Origin: Rhizobium sp. L1K21
GTDB taxonomy: Bacteria > Pseudomonadota > Alphaproteobacteria > Rhizobiales > Rhizobiaceae
NCBI RefSeq assembly: GCF_024055895.1
Contig: NZ_JAMXLE010000002.1
Location: 310,001-374,000 of the forward strand
Length of the DNA: 64,000 bases
Reading direction: 5' to 3'
In this document: positions 1-8,510 of the stretch, one piece after another
How the letters are laid out: each line of letters starts with the position of its first letter
Numbering within the stretch: position 1 is the first letter of the stretch
Position numbers and translations under genes: made by a program
The notes under the pieces: model-generated
Database searches by the model: none
What the model was told of the DNA's origin: nothing
The model's input: the letters and a program-made list of their open reading frames with translations, nothing else

Positions 1-812
1 GCTGCCAGCTTCATTTCGCTGGCGGCATGGGCAAACTTGTTCCACGGACAGGCGGCGAGACAGTCATCACAGCCGTAAATGCGGTTGCCCATAAGAGGGC
101 GCAGTTCAGGCGCGATCGAGCCTTTATGTTCGATGGTGAGATAGGAAATACAACGCCGGGCGTCGATTTGATACGGTGCCGGAAACGCATTTGTGGGACA
201 GGCGGACAGACAGGCCGAGCAAGTGCCACAATGGTCGATTTCTACATCATCCGCAGCAAGCTCTGCGGTGGTGAATATGGAACCGAGAAAGAACCACGAG
301 CCAAGCTCACGTGAGACAAGGTTTGTATGCTTGCCCTGCCAACCGAGCCCGGCAGATTGCGCCAGCGGTTTTTCCATAACAGGGGCGGTGTCGACGAAGA
401 CCTTCACGTCCGCGCCCTCACCTGCCCGCGACGCCAGTTTTCCGGCCAGTTCCTTGAGCTTTCCCTTTATCACGTCGTGATAATCGCGATTGCGGGCATA
501 GACAGAGATCGACCCGCAATCCGGTTGATCCAGTGCGGCGAGCGGATCGGTTTCGGGACCATAGTTCATCGCCAAAACAATGACGCTCTGAGCCTCGGGC
601 CAAAGTGCGCGAGGGTTGCCCCTGCGCTCTTCCGTCTCTTTCATCCACGCCATCGTGCCGTGATAGCCGGCGTTGAGAAAGGCCGCGAGATTTTCAGCCT
701 GGCGGCTACCCGGCACAGCCGGTGCAATGCGGCAGGCGGAGAAGCCCAGCCGCGCAGCCTCGGACTTGACGAAACCGGAGAGTTTTTCGGCGCTAGAAAT
801 CGAGGTCCGCAT
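1..812 (-). CDS. queG: epoxyqueuosine reductase QueG (C-terminus cut by window edge)
   Basis: Last step of queuosine synthesis: reduction of epoxyqueuosine to queuosine in tRNA, using cobalamin and two [4Fe-4S] clusters. Translating the reverse strand from the ATG at 810-812 gives an open frame of about 270 codons that leaves the window at base 1 without a stop. Two ferredoxin-type motifs are visible: [12 protein letters not shown] at about residue 187 and [11 protein letters not shown] near the edge. They match the QueG iron-sulfur domain, and the N-terminal part fits the cobalamin-binding domain. The start overlaps the end of the upstream GST gene by 20 bp, so the two are probably cotranscribed. 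The C-terminal part cannot be judged. Confidence 0.9.
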   Translation of the reverse strand, partial: MRTSISSAEKLSGFVKSEAARLGFSACRIAPAVPGSRQAENLAAFLNAGYHGTMAWMKETEERRGNPRALWPEAQSVIVLAMNYGPETDPLAALDQPDCGSISVYARNRDYHDVIKGKLKELAGKLASRAGEGADVKVFVDTAPVMEKPLAQSAGLGWQGKHTNLVSRELGSWFFLGSIFTTAELAADDVEIDHCGTCSACLSACPTNAFPAPYQIDARRCISYLTIEHKGSIAPELRPLMGNRIYGCDDCLAACPWNKFAHAASEMKLA

Positions 813-1485
813 AATGGGAAACCGGGGTCAGGCCCCTGATCCGTTCGGCAAGAAGTGGCCTGAAGCAGGGCCGCGACTTGATGCGCTGATACCATTCCTT
901 CGCCTGCGGCGTTTCACCCCAGTCGATTTCGCCCATATAATCCAGCACAGAAATCGACGCGGCGGCTGCAAGATCGGCGTAGCTGAACCGGTCGCCGGCA
1001 AGATAAGCCCGCGTACCGGCAAGCCATGCGACATATTTCATATGTTGGCGGATATTCGCCCGTGTTGCCCTGAGCACCTTGGAATCGGGCGGTCCACCGC
1101 CCTGGTCGGACCGCATGATGACCTTGTGCACACGTTCACGCACCAGCGGACGGGTGACTTCCTGTTCCATCTTGGTAAGGAACCATTCCGTCAAACGGCG
1201 GATTTCGGCGCGCTTGAACGGGTCATCATCGAGAAGCCGCTTATCGCGCTTGAGGATACCGGCTGTTTCGTCCATGAATTCCAGGATGACATAGGCACCG
1301 CAAAGAACCCGCATGCTATCATCAACGAGCACCGGCAAAGTTCCGGCCGGGTTGAGTGCCAGAAAATCCTTGCGATGTTCCCAAGTCAGTTCTTCGGCGA
1401 GTTCCACCTGATAATTATATTCCCCCAAAATGAGCCGGACAAAGCGCGAGTGGGATGACATGGGGAAGTGGTAAAGTGTTGGCAT
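793..1485 (-). CDS. glutathione S-transferase family protein
   Basis: A 230-residue protein with a thioredoxin-like N-terminus (begins [20 protein letters not shown], an SxxSRxVR-type GST start) and an all-alpha C-terminal half containing [20 protein letters not shown], the usual GST C-terminal pattern. Length fits cytosolic GSTs. The substrate is unknown. The ATG at 1485 is the first in frame. The stop lies inside the start of queG (20 bp overlap), suggesting a two-gene transcript. The family call is secure; a specific role (detoxification or stringent-starvation-like) is not. Confidence 0.85.
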   Translation of the reverse strand: MPTLYHFPMSSHSRFVRLILGEYNYQVELAEELTWEHRKDFLALNPAGTLPVLVDDSMRVLCGAYVILEFMDETAGILKRDKRLLDDDPFKRAEIRRLTEWFLTKMEQEVTRPLVRERVHKVIMRSDQGGGPPDSKVLRATRANIRQHMKYVAWLAGTRAYLAGDRFSYADLAAAASISVLDYMGEIDWGETPQAKEWYQRIKSRPCFRPLLAERIRGLTPVSHYADLDF

Positions 1486-1639
1486 TCTTTTCTTTTCGGG
1501 CCACCTGAAAGTTCTGTTTCCGCCGCCGACACGGCCCGCCGGGCTGGTCTTTGCGGCTGTGAAAAAGCTATAGGTTCTTGCCTTTGTTGGACAATCGAAT
1601 CAGCTTCGTCGGACCATGCTACTGCGAGAAGGATAAATT

Positions 1640-2446
1640 ATGACTGAATCTTCGGAATTTGCGGCCCTGATTTTGGGCCTACTCGAAGGTTTGACGGAGT
1701 TTATTCCCGTTTCATCGACGGCTCACCTGCTTCTGGCGGCCCATTTTCTCGATTTCACATCGCCGGGACACACGTTTGAGGTCATGATTCAGCTGGGTGC
1801 CATTCTGGCGCTGCTCGTCGTCTATGCGGGCAAATTGTTCCGCATCGCTATTGCAATTCCGACAGATGAAAAGGCACGCCGTTTTGTCGTGTCCATTCTG
1901 GTCGCGTTCTTGCCGTCCGCGCTCATGGGCGCACTTGCCTATAACCTCATAAAGACCGTGCTCTTTGAGTCTCCGGAGCTCATATGCTCAGTGCTGATCA
2001 TAGGCGGCGTTGCGCTGGCGATTGTCGACCGCATGAAACATGAGCCGAAATATTTCGACATCTTGGATTATACGCCGTCTCTGGCTTTCAAGATCGGTCT
2101 TTTCCAGTGCCTTGCGCTTATCCCCGGAACCTCAAGGGCGGGTGCGACCATTGCCGGGGCACTTCTCTTGGGCACCGACAAGCGCTCGGCTGCAGAGTTT
2201 TCGTTTTTTCTGGCTGTGCCGACGATGATCGGCGCATTTGCGCTCGACCTGGCGAAGAATTGGGATGCACTGTCCTTTGCCGCCCTCACCGATATCGGCA
2301 TCGGATTCGGCGCGGCCTTTGTGACCGGCTTGCTTGTGGTACGTTCACTTTTGAACTTTGTCGCGCGCCACGGTTTCGGTGTCTTTGCGTGGTGGCGCAT
2401 TATCGTTGGCAGCGCTGGGTTTGCCGGGCTTTATCTGATGGGTTGA
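1640..2446 (+). CDS. uppP: undecaprenyl-diphosphatase UppP (BacA)
   Basis: Integral membrane phosphatase that recycles undecaprenyl pyrophosphate to the monophosphate carrier for peptidoglycan and O-antigen synthesis; confers bacitracin tolerance. The 268-residue length is typical. Both family signatures are present: [15 protein letters not shown] near residue 16 and [17 protein letters not shown] near residue 160, which carry the catalytic Glu and Arg/Ser residues. Several hydrophobic helices are evident. An RBS-like AGAAGGA precedes the ATG. It stands alone, divergent from the GST-queG pair, with a hairpin downstream. Confidence 0.95.
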   Translation: MTESSEFAALILGLLEGLTEFIPVSSTAHLLLAAHFLDFTSPGHTFEVMIQLGAILALLVVYAGKLFRIAIAIPTDEKARRFVVSILVAFLPSALMGALAYNLIKTVLFESPELICSVLIIGGVALAIVDRMKHEPKYFDILDYTPSLAFKIGLFQCLALIPGTSRAGATIAGALLLGTDKRSAAEFSFFLAVPTMIGAFALDLAKNWDALSFAALTDIGIGFGAAFVTGLLVVRSLLNFVARHGFGVFAWWRIIVGSAGFAGLYLMG

Positions 2447-2464
2447 GGTCCTGTCATCAGTCAA

Positions 2465-2491
2465 AAAAGCCGGGTCTCACGCCCGGCTTTG
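2465..2491. terminator. bidirectional hairpin terminator between uppP and a small convergent ORF
   Basis: A 9-bp perfect stem (AAAGCCGGG / CCCGGCTTT, arms 2466-2474 and 2482-2490) with a 7-nt loop. On the minus strand the hairpin is followed by a run of six T, so it is a better terminator for the small minus-strand gene. On the plus strand it lies 20 bp after the uppP stop and could also serve uppP. Confidence 0.75.
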
Positions 2492-2513
2492 CTGTTCATT
2501 TTCGCGCTTCAAA

Positions 2514-2654
2514 TCACTTCTGCACCGTGCACGGATCAACCCCATAGGCCGGAGCACATTCGGATTTGGAGGCGACGGCAGTCGGGGCGGCAAAAGATGC
2601 GCCTACGATGATGGCAGCTGCACACGCGAAAAAAATTGCAATCGATTTGCCCAT
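2514..2654 (-). CDS. small secreted or periplasmic peptide, unknown function
   Basis: A 46-residue ORF beginning MGKSIAIFFACAAAIIVGAS with a typical signal peptide (positive start, hydrophobic core, Ala-rich end) and a mature part of roughly 20 residues carrying two cysteines (SECAPAYGVDPCTVQK). A longer in-frame start at 2696 exists, but it would put a charged 14-residue extension before the signal peptide. A terminator hairpin lies just downstream on the same strand, which supports a real transcript. No family is recognised. The two cysteines could form a disulfide after export. Confidence 0.5.
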   Translation of the reverse strand: MGKSIAIFFACAAAIIVGASFAAPTAVASKSECAPAYGVDPCTVQK

Positions 2655-2853
2655 AAAGCGAAAAGCCTCTCCAGAATTCTTTTTGCCCGGAATCAACCAT
2701 TCCGCGGCTCGGCGCGTCGTGTACGCTCAGCGCCTGCAAGAAACAATAGTTTGTTAAGCTGAACGTAGAATTAACGGTGAACTAAATTAAGCTGCTGCAA
2801 AAATACAACGCGTGCTCAGCGACAAGACGCTGCCTGCTATTAAGGCAACAAAA

Positions 2854-2876
2854 AACCCGGCACGATTGCCGGGTTC
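2854..2876 (-). terminator. terminator of the NDUFA9-like epimerase gene
   Basis: A 9-bp stem (AACCCGGCA / TGCCGGGTT) with a 4-nt loop. Read on the minus strand it is followed by six T. It lies about 30 bp past the stop of the minus-strand epimerase gene, exactly where a Rho-independent terminator is expected. Confidence 0.85.
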
Positions 2877-2903
2877 CTTAACCGATCTTACGTAACCGGA
2901 AAT

Positions 2904-3884
2904 TCAGGCAACTTTGCCCGAGCGGCTGTACTGGCCATGCGGGCGGTGGCGCACCAGATAGGTCGGGATAATGGCCGAGGCCAGTGTCGGGCTGATGCCC
3001 ATGCCGTCCAGGGTCAAGCCCGCATCAGCGGCTTCCTGCGAAACAACATTATCCGTCTTGAGAAGTTCCACCTGATCGGCAGTCAGCGGCGGATCGACAA
3101 ACGGCACCATGGATGAAATAGAGCCAATCAGAGACGCCACACCGAACGGGATTGATACAAGCGGACGCTCGCGGTCGGTTTCCTCAAGGATCATTTCCAG
3201 GATTTCGCGGAAAGTCAGTATTTCAGGACCACCCAGTTCATAGGTCTTGCCGGTTTCGAGCTTGCCATCAACACCGCGCGCAACAGCTTCTGCAACATCA
3301 CCGACAAAGACAGGCTGAAACGCGGTCTTGCCACCGCCGATCAGCGGAAGCGCCGGCGCAAAGCGGGCCATGGCTGCGAACTTGTTGAAGAAATTGTCTT
3401 CCGGCCCGAAAATGATCGAGGGGCGCATGATGATCGCTTCCGGAAGGATTTCGTGGATCGCCTTTTCAGCCCGCGCCTTGGAGGCTGCATAAACAGACTC
3501 ACTGTCGGTATCTGCGCCGATTGCCGAAATGTGGATCAACTTGGCGCCCGCGGCCCGTGTTGCTTCGGCTACGGCACGCGCGCCGAAATCCTGGACGGAC
3601 TCAAACGTGTTGCGGCCCTTGGCGAAGAGTATGCCGACACAGTTGATGACATAATCCGAACCCTTGACCGCCGCATCCACAGAGCTGCGGAAACGCAGAT
3701 TGGCCTGCACGGCTGAAATCTGGCCCACATTGCCAAGCGGCTGGAGATGGAAAGCCAGATCCGGACGCCGCACAGCAACGCGAATACGGTAGCCTCTTTT
3801 TGCCAGCGCGCGAACAATGTGGCGCCCTACAAAACCCGACCCGCCAAAAATGGTGACAAGCTTGGGCTGGTTGGACATAGTCAT
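2904..3884 (-). CDS. NAD(P)-binding epimerase, complex I NDUFA9-like
   Basis: A 326-residue atypical short-chain dehydrogenase/epimerase. The Rossmann glycine motif GGSGFVGRH is at about residues 14-22, and a YAASK motif (YxxxK) is near residue 132. Similarity in form is to the NDUFA9-like accessory subunit family of respiratory complex I, common in alphaproteobacteria; that assignment is by family resemblance, not by a search. The frame also contains an ATG three codons after the first (MTMSNQ), so the exact start is uncertain by a few residues. It has its own terminator and is separated by about 90 bp from the DUF1330 gene upstream. Confidence 0.8.
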   Translation of the reverse strand: MTMSNQPKLVTIFGGSGFVGRHIVRALAKRGYRIRVAVRRPDLAFHLQPLGNVGQISAVQANLRFRSSVDAAVKGSDYVINCVGILFAKGRNTFESVQDFGARAVAEATRAAGAKLIHISAIGADTDSESVYAASKARAEKAIHEILPEAIIMRPSIIFGPEDNFFNKFAAMARFAPALPLIGGGKTAFQPVFVGDVAEAVARGVDGKLETGKTYELGGPEILTFREILEMILEETDRERPLVSIPFGVASLIGSISSMVPFVDPPLTADQVELLKTDNVVSQEAADAGLTLDGMGISPTLASAIIPTYLVRHRPHGQYSRSGKVA

Positions 3885-3977
3885 GTGTGTCAGTCCCTAT
3901 CGAAATGAAATCCCTTGAACACGGTCTTTATATGAATATGGACCGCAGGTGAAGGTTTCCCAGAGGCGCAATTTGCC

Positions 3978-4265
3978 TCATATTCCCTCAACCAGAACGA
4001 TTTCTCCATCGGCAATTTGCTGGCGGATGCCGACAGCGATCTGATATTCCGGCGAATGGTAGCATTCCTGCGCTGTTTTCAGAGAATCAAACTCGATGAT
4101 CACGTTGCGGGCGCGGCCGGGGCCTTCGGCAAGCTCATGCGCACCGCCGCGGACGAGGAATTTCGCACCGTATTTATCGAATGCGGGCTTTGCCGCCGCA
4201 ACATATTCCGGATAGCGCTCCGGCTCCCGAACGTCGACACGCGCGATCCAATATCCCTTTGCCAT
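3978..4265 (-). CDS. DUF1330 family protein
   Basis: A 95-residue ferredoxin-like (dimeric alpha/beta barrel) protein. It starts MAKGYWIARVDVREPERYPEY and contains RGGAHELAEGPGRARNVIIEF, both typical of DUF1330. A longer frame exists upstream, but the ATG at 4265 follows a GGGAG RBS and gives the standard family length. It begins 19 bp after the pyrF stop on the same strand, so it is very likely in the pyrF transcript. The function of the family is unknown. Confidence 0.85.
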   Translation of the reverse strand: MAKGYWIARVDVREPERYPEYVAAAKPAFDKYGAKFLVRGGAHELAEGPGRARNVIIEFDSLKTAQECYHSPEYQIAVGIRQQIADGEIVLVEGI

Positions 4266-4284
4266 GATGTGTTCTCCCTTTAAT

Positions 4285-4980
4285 TTAAGCGCTTGCCATT
4301 TCGGCCAGTATGGCGCGCGCGGCCTCCAGCGGATCATCCGCCTTCACGATAGGCCGTGCAACAACCAAATGTGACGAACCGGCCCGCATCGCATCTGCCG
4401 GTGTCATAACCCGTTTCTGGTCGCCCTTATCCGCGCCGGCGGGGCGAATTCCAGGCGTGACGACGGACATGTCCGGGCCGACGATTTTGCGCACGGCAGA
4501 GGCCTCTTCCGCCGAACAGACGATGCCGCCCATACCAGCCTCAAGGGCCTGCTCGGCGCGGCGCAGAACCAGGGTGTGGGGATCATATTCATAACCGGCA
4601 GCGATCATGTCCTGCTCGTCCATGGAGGTGAGCACCGTGACACCCAGAAGACAGAGGTCTGACCCCTTGGCGGCTTCGACTGCCGCGCGCATGGCCTTTG
4701 GATAGGCATGAAGCGTGAGCATGGTCATGCCCATCTTGACGATATTTTCGACACCACTTTTGACCGTGTTGTCGATATCCAGAAGCTTCATGTCGAGAAA
4801 GATTTTCTTGCCGTCCCTGGCAAGGTCGCGTGCCAACTCGAGCCCACCTGCAAAGGCAAGCTGATAGCCGATTTTATAAAAGAGAACATCGTCGCCCAGT
4901 TTCTTGACGATGGTTTCCGCCTCACCGATTGTCGGCACGTCGAGGCCGGTAATCAGGCGTTCGCGCATATCCACGGTCAT
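4285..4980 (-). CDS. pyrF: orotidine 5'-phosphate decarboxylase
   Basis: Converts OMP to UMP, the final step of de novo pyrimidine synthesis. The protein is about 231 residues. The catalytic segment is visible as [13 protein letters not shown] (the DxKxxD pattern), with VTPGIRPAG for phosphate binding and an N-terminal LITGLDVPT strand. The reading frame opens at 5022, but the ATG at 4980 has a GGAAGGGG RBS at good spacing and gives the normal family N-terminus, so it is preferred. Followed closely by DUF1330; pmtA lies 85 bp upstream on the same strand. Confidence 0.95.
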   Translation of the reverse strand: MTVDMRERLITGLDVPTIGEAETIVKKLGDDVLFYKIGYQLAFAGGLELARDLARDGKKIFLDMKLLDIDNTVKSGVENIVKMGMTMLTLHAYPKAMRAAVEAAKGSDLCLLGVTVLTSMDEQDMIAAGYEYDPHTLVLRRAEQALEAGMGGIVCSAEEASAVRKIVGPDMSVVTPGIRPAGADKGDQKRVMTPADAMRAGSSHLVVARPIVKADDPLEAARAILAEMASA

Positions 4981-5065
4981 CCGCTCAACCCCTTCCAGAT
5001 TTCCATTGGGGTCCAGTCGCATTTCAGCGCCTTTTCCGCAAGGTCAAAACAATGGAGACCGCTCG

Positions 5066-5665
5066 CTATTGAGCCGGCCGTCGATAGGTCCAGAGCTGTG
5101 CGGGTGGAATATTGCGCATGACAAAATCCAGATGCTTGATGATGTATTTGCCCGGACGCGGGCCAATGGGCGAAACAGGGCCGTAGGAAATCTGAACGAC
5201 CGGATTACCGGCAGGTACGCGATCAAGAAGGCTTTCGAGAAGGTCCTTGCGCGCTTCGACAGGAAAATTGAGCATCGGGATTGCCGAAATGATGCAGTCG
5301 AACTTTGCCGAGGCGTAATCGCCGAGAATATCATCCAGCTGAAACGCATCGCCGCGGATGAAATTGACGCCGGGATAGAGCTTTGTCAGATGGTTGTAAA
5401 AATCATCGGAATATTCGACGGAAACCAGCTTCTTAGGTTCAATGCGCTGCAGGATGGCTTTCGTGATGGAACCTGTCCCCGGTCCCAGTTCCAGAACCGG
5501 AAGGCCGGATGCCGGATTGATGACGCTTGCCATGCGGCGCGCAGTGACGCTGGACGTCGGCAATATCGCGCCCACCTGCTTGGGGCCGTCCATCATGCCG
5601 CGAAAGAACTTGATTTCACCTTCAAATCGCTTGCCAAATTCGCTTTTCACACGCTGCACAACCAT
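5066..5665 (-). CDS. pmtA: phospholipid N-methyltransferase PmtA
   Basis: SAM-dependent methyltransferase of the Sinorhizobium/Rhodobacter PmtA type, which methylates phosphatidylethanolamine to phosphatidylcholine. The 199-residue protein carries motif I LELGPGTGSITKAIL near residue 60, an acidic VSVEYSDDF for the SAM ribose, and CIISAIPMLNF as the post-motif. The N-terminal FFRGMMDGPKQVGAILPTS is characteristic of this family. The TTG at 5668 opens the frame, but the adjacent ATG at 5665 is better spaced from an AGGA. Its neighbour pyrF is a metabolic gene of unrelated function. Confidence 0.88.
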   Translation of the reverse strand: MVVQRVKSEFGKRFEGEIKFFRGMMDGPKQVGAILPTSSVTARRMASVINPASGLPVLELGPGTGSITKAILQRIEPKKLVSVEYSDDFYNHLTKLYPGVNFIRGDAFQLDDILGDYASAKFDCIISAIPMLNFPVEARKDLLESLLDRVPAGNPVVQISYGPVSPIGPRPGKYIIKHLDFVMRNIPPAQLWTYRRPAQ

Positions 5666-5786
5666 CAAACTATCCTTTTCAATATGTTAGCACCTGCCAC
5701 CATCTTGCACCAATGGCGGGCAGGAAAATGGCAGACGATATGAATGCATGTGCTCCCGGGCGGGCGAGTTGTCCAGCCCTTGCTGC

Positions 5787-6905
5787 CTAGACGCGCATGG
5801 GCATGAGCACGTAGAGGGCGTCATCGCTTGCCGTGTCACGCACCAGCGTTGGAGAGCCCGGATCGGAAAACAGAAAGATTGCTTGCTCGCCCGAGAGCTG
5901 GCTGGTGATGTCCAGCAGATATTTTGCGTTAAAACCGATTTCCAGCGGGTCACTGTCATAACCGGCAGGGACCTCATCGGTCGCAGAACCGGAATCCGGG
6001 TTGTTCACTGTGAGGGTCATCTGACCGTCGGAAAGGGCAAGCTTGACGGCGCGACCGCGCTCCGACGAAATGGTGGACACGCGGTCGACTGCGTTCTGGA
6101 AAGATTTGGTGTCGATGCGCATTTCCTTGTCGTTGCCGGAAGGAATGACGCGCTGATAGTCCGGAAACGTGCCGTCAATCAGCTTGGATGTCAGAATGAT
6201 GGGGCCAGCAGTCATGCGGATCTTGGCATCGGAAATTTCAATCAGCACATCAGCATCAAGACCGTCGACCAGCTTTTGCAATTCACCGACAGTCTTGCGC
6301 GGCACGATAATGCCCGGCATGCCTTCCGAGCCTGACGGTGCCGTTACATCGGCGCGCGCGAGGCGGTGACCATCGGTTGCCACGGCACGCAGCTTCAGAT
6401 CACCTTCAGCTTCCACGGTGTGCATGAAAATGCCGTTAAGATAATAGCGTGTTTCTTCTGTCGAGATCGCAAACTGGGTGCGGTCGATCAGCATCTTCAA
6501 GGATGCTGCTGGCAGTTTGAACGTGTGGCTGAATGTGCCGGCAGTCAGATCCGGGAAATCGGAAACCGGCAGGCACTGCAACGAAAACTTGGAGCGACCT
6601 GCTGCCACGGTCATGGCCGCACCATCCGGCGTGGTCGCCAAGAGCACTTCGGAGCCGTCCGGCAGTTTGCGCACAATATCATAGAGAAGGTGCGCCGGAA
6701 CGGTGGTGCCACCTGCCTGTTCAACTTGTGCCGGGGTTGACTCGGTGATCTCCAGATCGAGGTCCGTCGCCTTCATTTCAAGGTTCGCACCGTCACCCTT
6801 CAACATGACGTTGGAGAGGATCGGGATCGTGTTGCGACGCTCGACGACACGATGCACGTGGTTCAGCGACTTGAGAAGGTTGGCACGCTCGATGGTAATA
6901 CGCAT
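5787..6905 (-). CDS. dnaN: DNA polymerase III beta subunit (sliding clamp)
   Basis: Ring-shaped processivity clamp of the replicase. The 372 residues are standard, starting MRITIERANLLKSLNHVHRVVE and ending with YVLMPMRV, the conserved C-terminal tail that closes the hydrophobic cleft bound by clamp-binding partners. Three repeated clamp domains fit the length. In many bacteria dnaN is directly downstream of dnaA; here it is about 57 kb away on the opposite strand, and no recF is adjacent. The region to rsmI (246 bp) is divergent and probably holds both promoters. Confidence 0.97.
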   Translation of the reverse strand: MRITIERANLLKSLNHVHRVVERRNTIPILSNVMLKGDGANLEMKATDLDLEITESTPAQVEQAGGTTVPAHLLYDIVRKLPDGSEVLLATTPDGAAMTVAAGRSKFSLQCLPVSDFPDLTAGTFSHTFKLPAASLKMLIDRTQFAISTEETRYYLNGIFMHTVEAEGDLKLRAVATDGHRLARADVTAPSGSEGMPGIIVPRKTVGELQKLVDGLDADVLIEISDAKIRMTAGPIILTSKLIDGTFPDYQRVIPSGNDKEMRIDTKSFQNAVDRVSTISSERGRAVKLALSDGQMTLTVNNPDSGSATDEVPAGYDSDPLEIGFNAKYLLDITSQLSGEQAIFLFSDPGSPTLVRDTASDDALYVLMPMRV

Positions 6906-7151
6906 GGACTTGATATCCGCCTTGAAACTTCGCCCGAACCCGGTCGGGTCCGCAAAAGCAACAGTTGGGTTTTCCGGCAGGGCCGGTCTGATTGTGGAGG
7001 CGCAAAATGGCAGATAGTCGCGCCAGATTGCAAGGGTTTTACCAAGAAACTTCCGCAGTTATGCCCATTAAAGAGCCTGAAGGCGCCTCTTGCGGGCGAG
7101 CAGACCATCGCCCATAAGGAAGAAGAGACAAAACCGGGAAGGAAGATCGGA

Positions 7152-8042
7152 TTGAGCGAAAAGGCGCGGACATACAGAATCGGCAATACGGAATTGCCGG
7201 CGCGCCCGCTGGATGCCGGTCTTTATCTGGTTGCCACACCCATCGGCAATCTGGGCGATATAACCCTGCGCGCGCTGGAAACCCTTGCCGGGGCTGACAT
7301 TCTGGCATGCGAGGACACCCGCGTGACCCGCGTGCTTCTTGACCGTTACGGCATACGCCAGCGCCCGTTTGCCTATCATGAGCATAATGCAAAAGAGGCC
7401 GGCGAAAAGCTGCTTGCCATGCTGGAAGACGGCAAGACGGTCGCGCTCGTTTCCGATGCCGGCACGCCGCTTGTTTCCGACCCCGGTTATCGGCTTGGCC
7501 AGATGGCGATCGCGGCGGGACATCGTGTTCACCCTATTCCGGGGGCTTCGGCTCCACTTGCCGCACTTGTGGGCTCCGGTCTTCCAAACGATGCCTTTCT
7601 GTTTGCCGGCTTTCTGCCCACCAAGGACAAAGCGCGCCGCGACCGGCTGGCCGAACTTGTGTCCGTCCCGGCAACGCTCATCTTCTTTGAATCGCCCCAC
7701 CGGATTGCGGCAACGCTTGCGGCAGCAGCCGATGTTCTGGGCGGCAGCCGCGACGCTTCCGTCTGCCGGGAACTCACCAAGACTTTCGAGGAATTCAGGC
7801 GTGGGCCGCTGGAGATGCTGGCTGCCGACTACGAGGGTCAGAGTGTAAAGGGCGAAATCGTGCTGGTGATCGGCCCGCCAGAAGTACCCGAACCACCGGG
7901 CGAAGCCGATGTCGACGCGATCCTGCGCGACCTGATCGCCGATATGCCAACCTCGAAGGCGGCAACCGAAGCTGCGAAGATAACAGGGCTGCCACGCAAG
8001 GACCTTTACCAGCGCCTTCTGGATATGAAGGACAATGGCTGA
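7152..8042 (+). CDS. rsmI: 16S rRNA (cytidine-1402 2'-O)-methyltransferase RsmI
   Basis: Tetrapyrrole-methylase-fold enzyme that 2'-O-methylates C1402 of 16S rRNA in the decoding centre. Motifs: YLVATPIGNLGDITLRALE, CEDTR, VSDAGTPLVSDPGY and PIPGASAPLAAL. The open frame extends to 6852, but a TTG at 7152 preceded by GGAAGGA gives 296 residues, close to the family norm (about 286), whereas the upstream ATG would add 100 unrelated residues antisense to dnaN. Its last 8 bases overlap the start of yraN, so the two are translationally coupled. The TTG start is an inference. Confidence 0.92.
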   Translation: MSEKARTYRIGNTELPARPLDAGLYLVATPIGNLGDITLRALETLAGADILACEDTRVTRVLLDRYGIRQRPFAYHEHNAKEAGEKLLAMLEDGKTVALVSDAGTPLVSDPGYRLGQMAIAAGHRVHPIPGASAPLAALVGSGLPNDAFLFAGFLPTKDKARRDRLAELVSVPATLIFFESPHRIAATLAAAADVLGGSRDASVCRELTKTFEEFRRGPLEMLAADYEGQSVKGEIVLVIGPPEVPEPPGEADVDAILRDLIADMPTSKAATEAAKITGLPRKDLYQRLLDMKDNG

Positions 8043-8400
8043 GGACGGCTACAAGAAGCGCCGCCGCGCTTTTCGTCTCGGCCATCTGGCTGAATTTTAT
8101 GCCGCCGCCTATCTGCTTTTCCGCGGATACCGCATACTCCAACTGCGCTACCGGACCAAAGCCGGGGAAATCGATATCATTGCCCGTAAAGGCAATCTGA
8201 TTGCCTTCGTTGAAGTGAAGGCGCGCAGAACTGTGGAGGATGCGCTCTTTTCTGTCGGCGAGAGAAACAAGGCACGAATCCGCGCTGCCAGCCGCATCTG
8301 GCTGGCAAAGCAGAAAGATTTCTCAGAGCTTTCCTGGCGTTATGACATTCTGGCGGTAACACCCTGGCGGCTACCGTCACACGTTCCCGACGCCTTTTGA
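8035..8400 (+). CDS. YraN family endonuclease-like protein (UPF0102)
   Basis: A 121-residue protein with the restriction-endonuclease-like core of UPF0102: GEIDIIARKGNLIAFVEVKAR carries the D...ExK catalytic-type residues, preceded by AAAYLLFRGYRILQLRYR. The start ATG lies within the last codons of rsmI (8-bp overlap), an arrangement seen in many proteobacteria. The biochemical role is unproven. The end is only 110 bp before the ugpB start and immediately precedes its regulatory region. Confidence 0.9.
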   Translation: MAEDGYKKRRRAFRLGHLAEFYAAAYLLFRGYRILQLRYRTKAGEIDIIARKGNLIAFVEVKARRTVEDALFSVGERNKARIRAASRIWLAKQKDFSELSWRYDILAVTPWRLPSHVPDAF

Positions 8401-8417
8401 ACAGGTCCGGAATTCAT

Positions 8418-8470
8418 TGTCACACTAACGTAATCCAAGCGTCATGGGACCGTAATATTAGCGGTCTAAT
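8418..8470 (+). promoter_or_regulatory. two tandem Pho boxes and -10 of the ugp operon
   Basis: Four half-sites stand at exact 11-bp spacing: GTCACA (8419), GTAATC (8430), GTCATG (8441) and GTAATA (8452). This is the direct-repeat geometry of PhoB binding sites (consensus CTGTCAT with 4-bp spacers). A -10-like TCTAAT follows at 8465-8470, and no good -35 is present, as expected for a PhoB-dependent promoter. ugp operons are classic PhoB targets, so the assignment agrees with the downstream genes. Confidence 0.8.
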
Positions 8471-8510
8471 TGCCCATTCAGTCAAATCATGACGAGAACA
8501 GGGGCAAACC

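Noticed and set aside
6852-7151. Upstream extension of rsmI by 100 codons
   Set aside because: The added part begins antisense to dnaN and has no homology pattern; the TTG at 7152 with GGAAGGA fits the family length.
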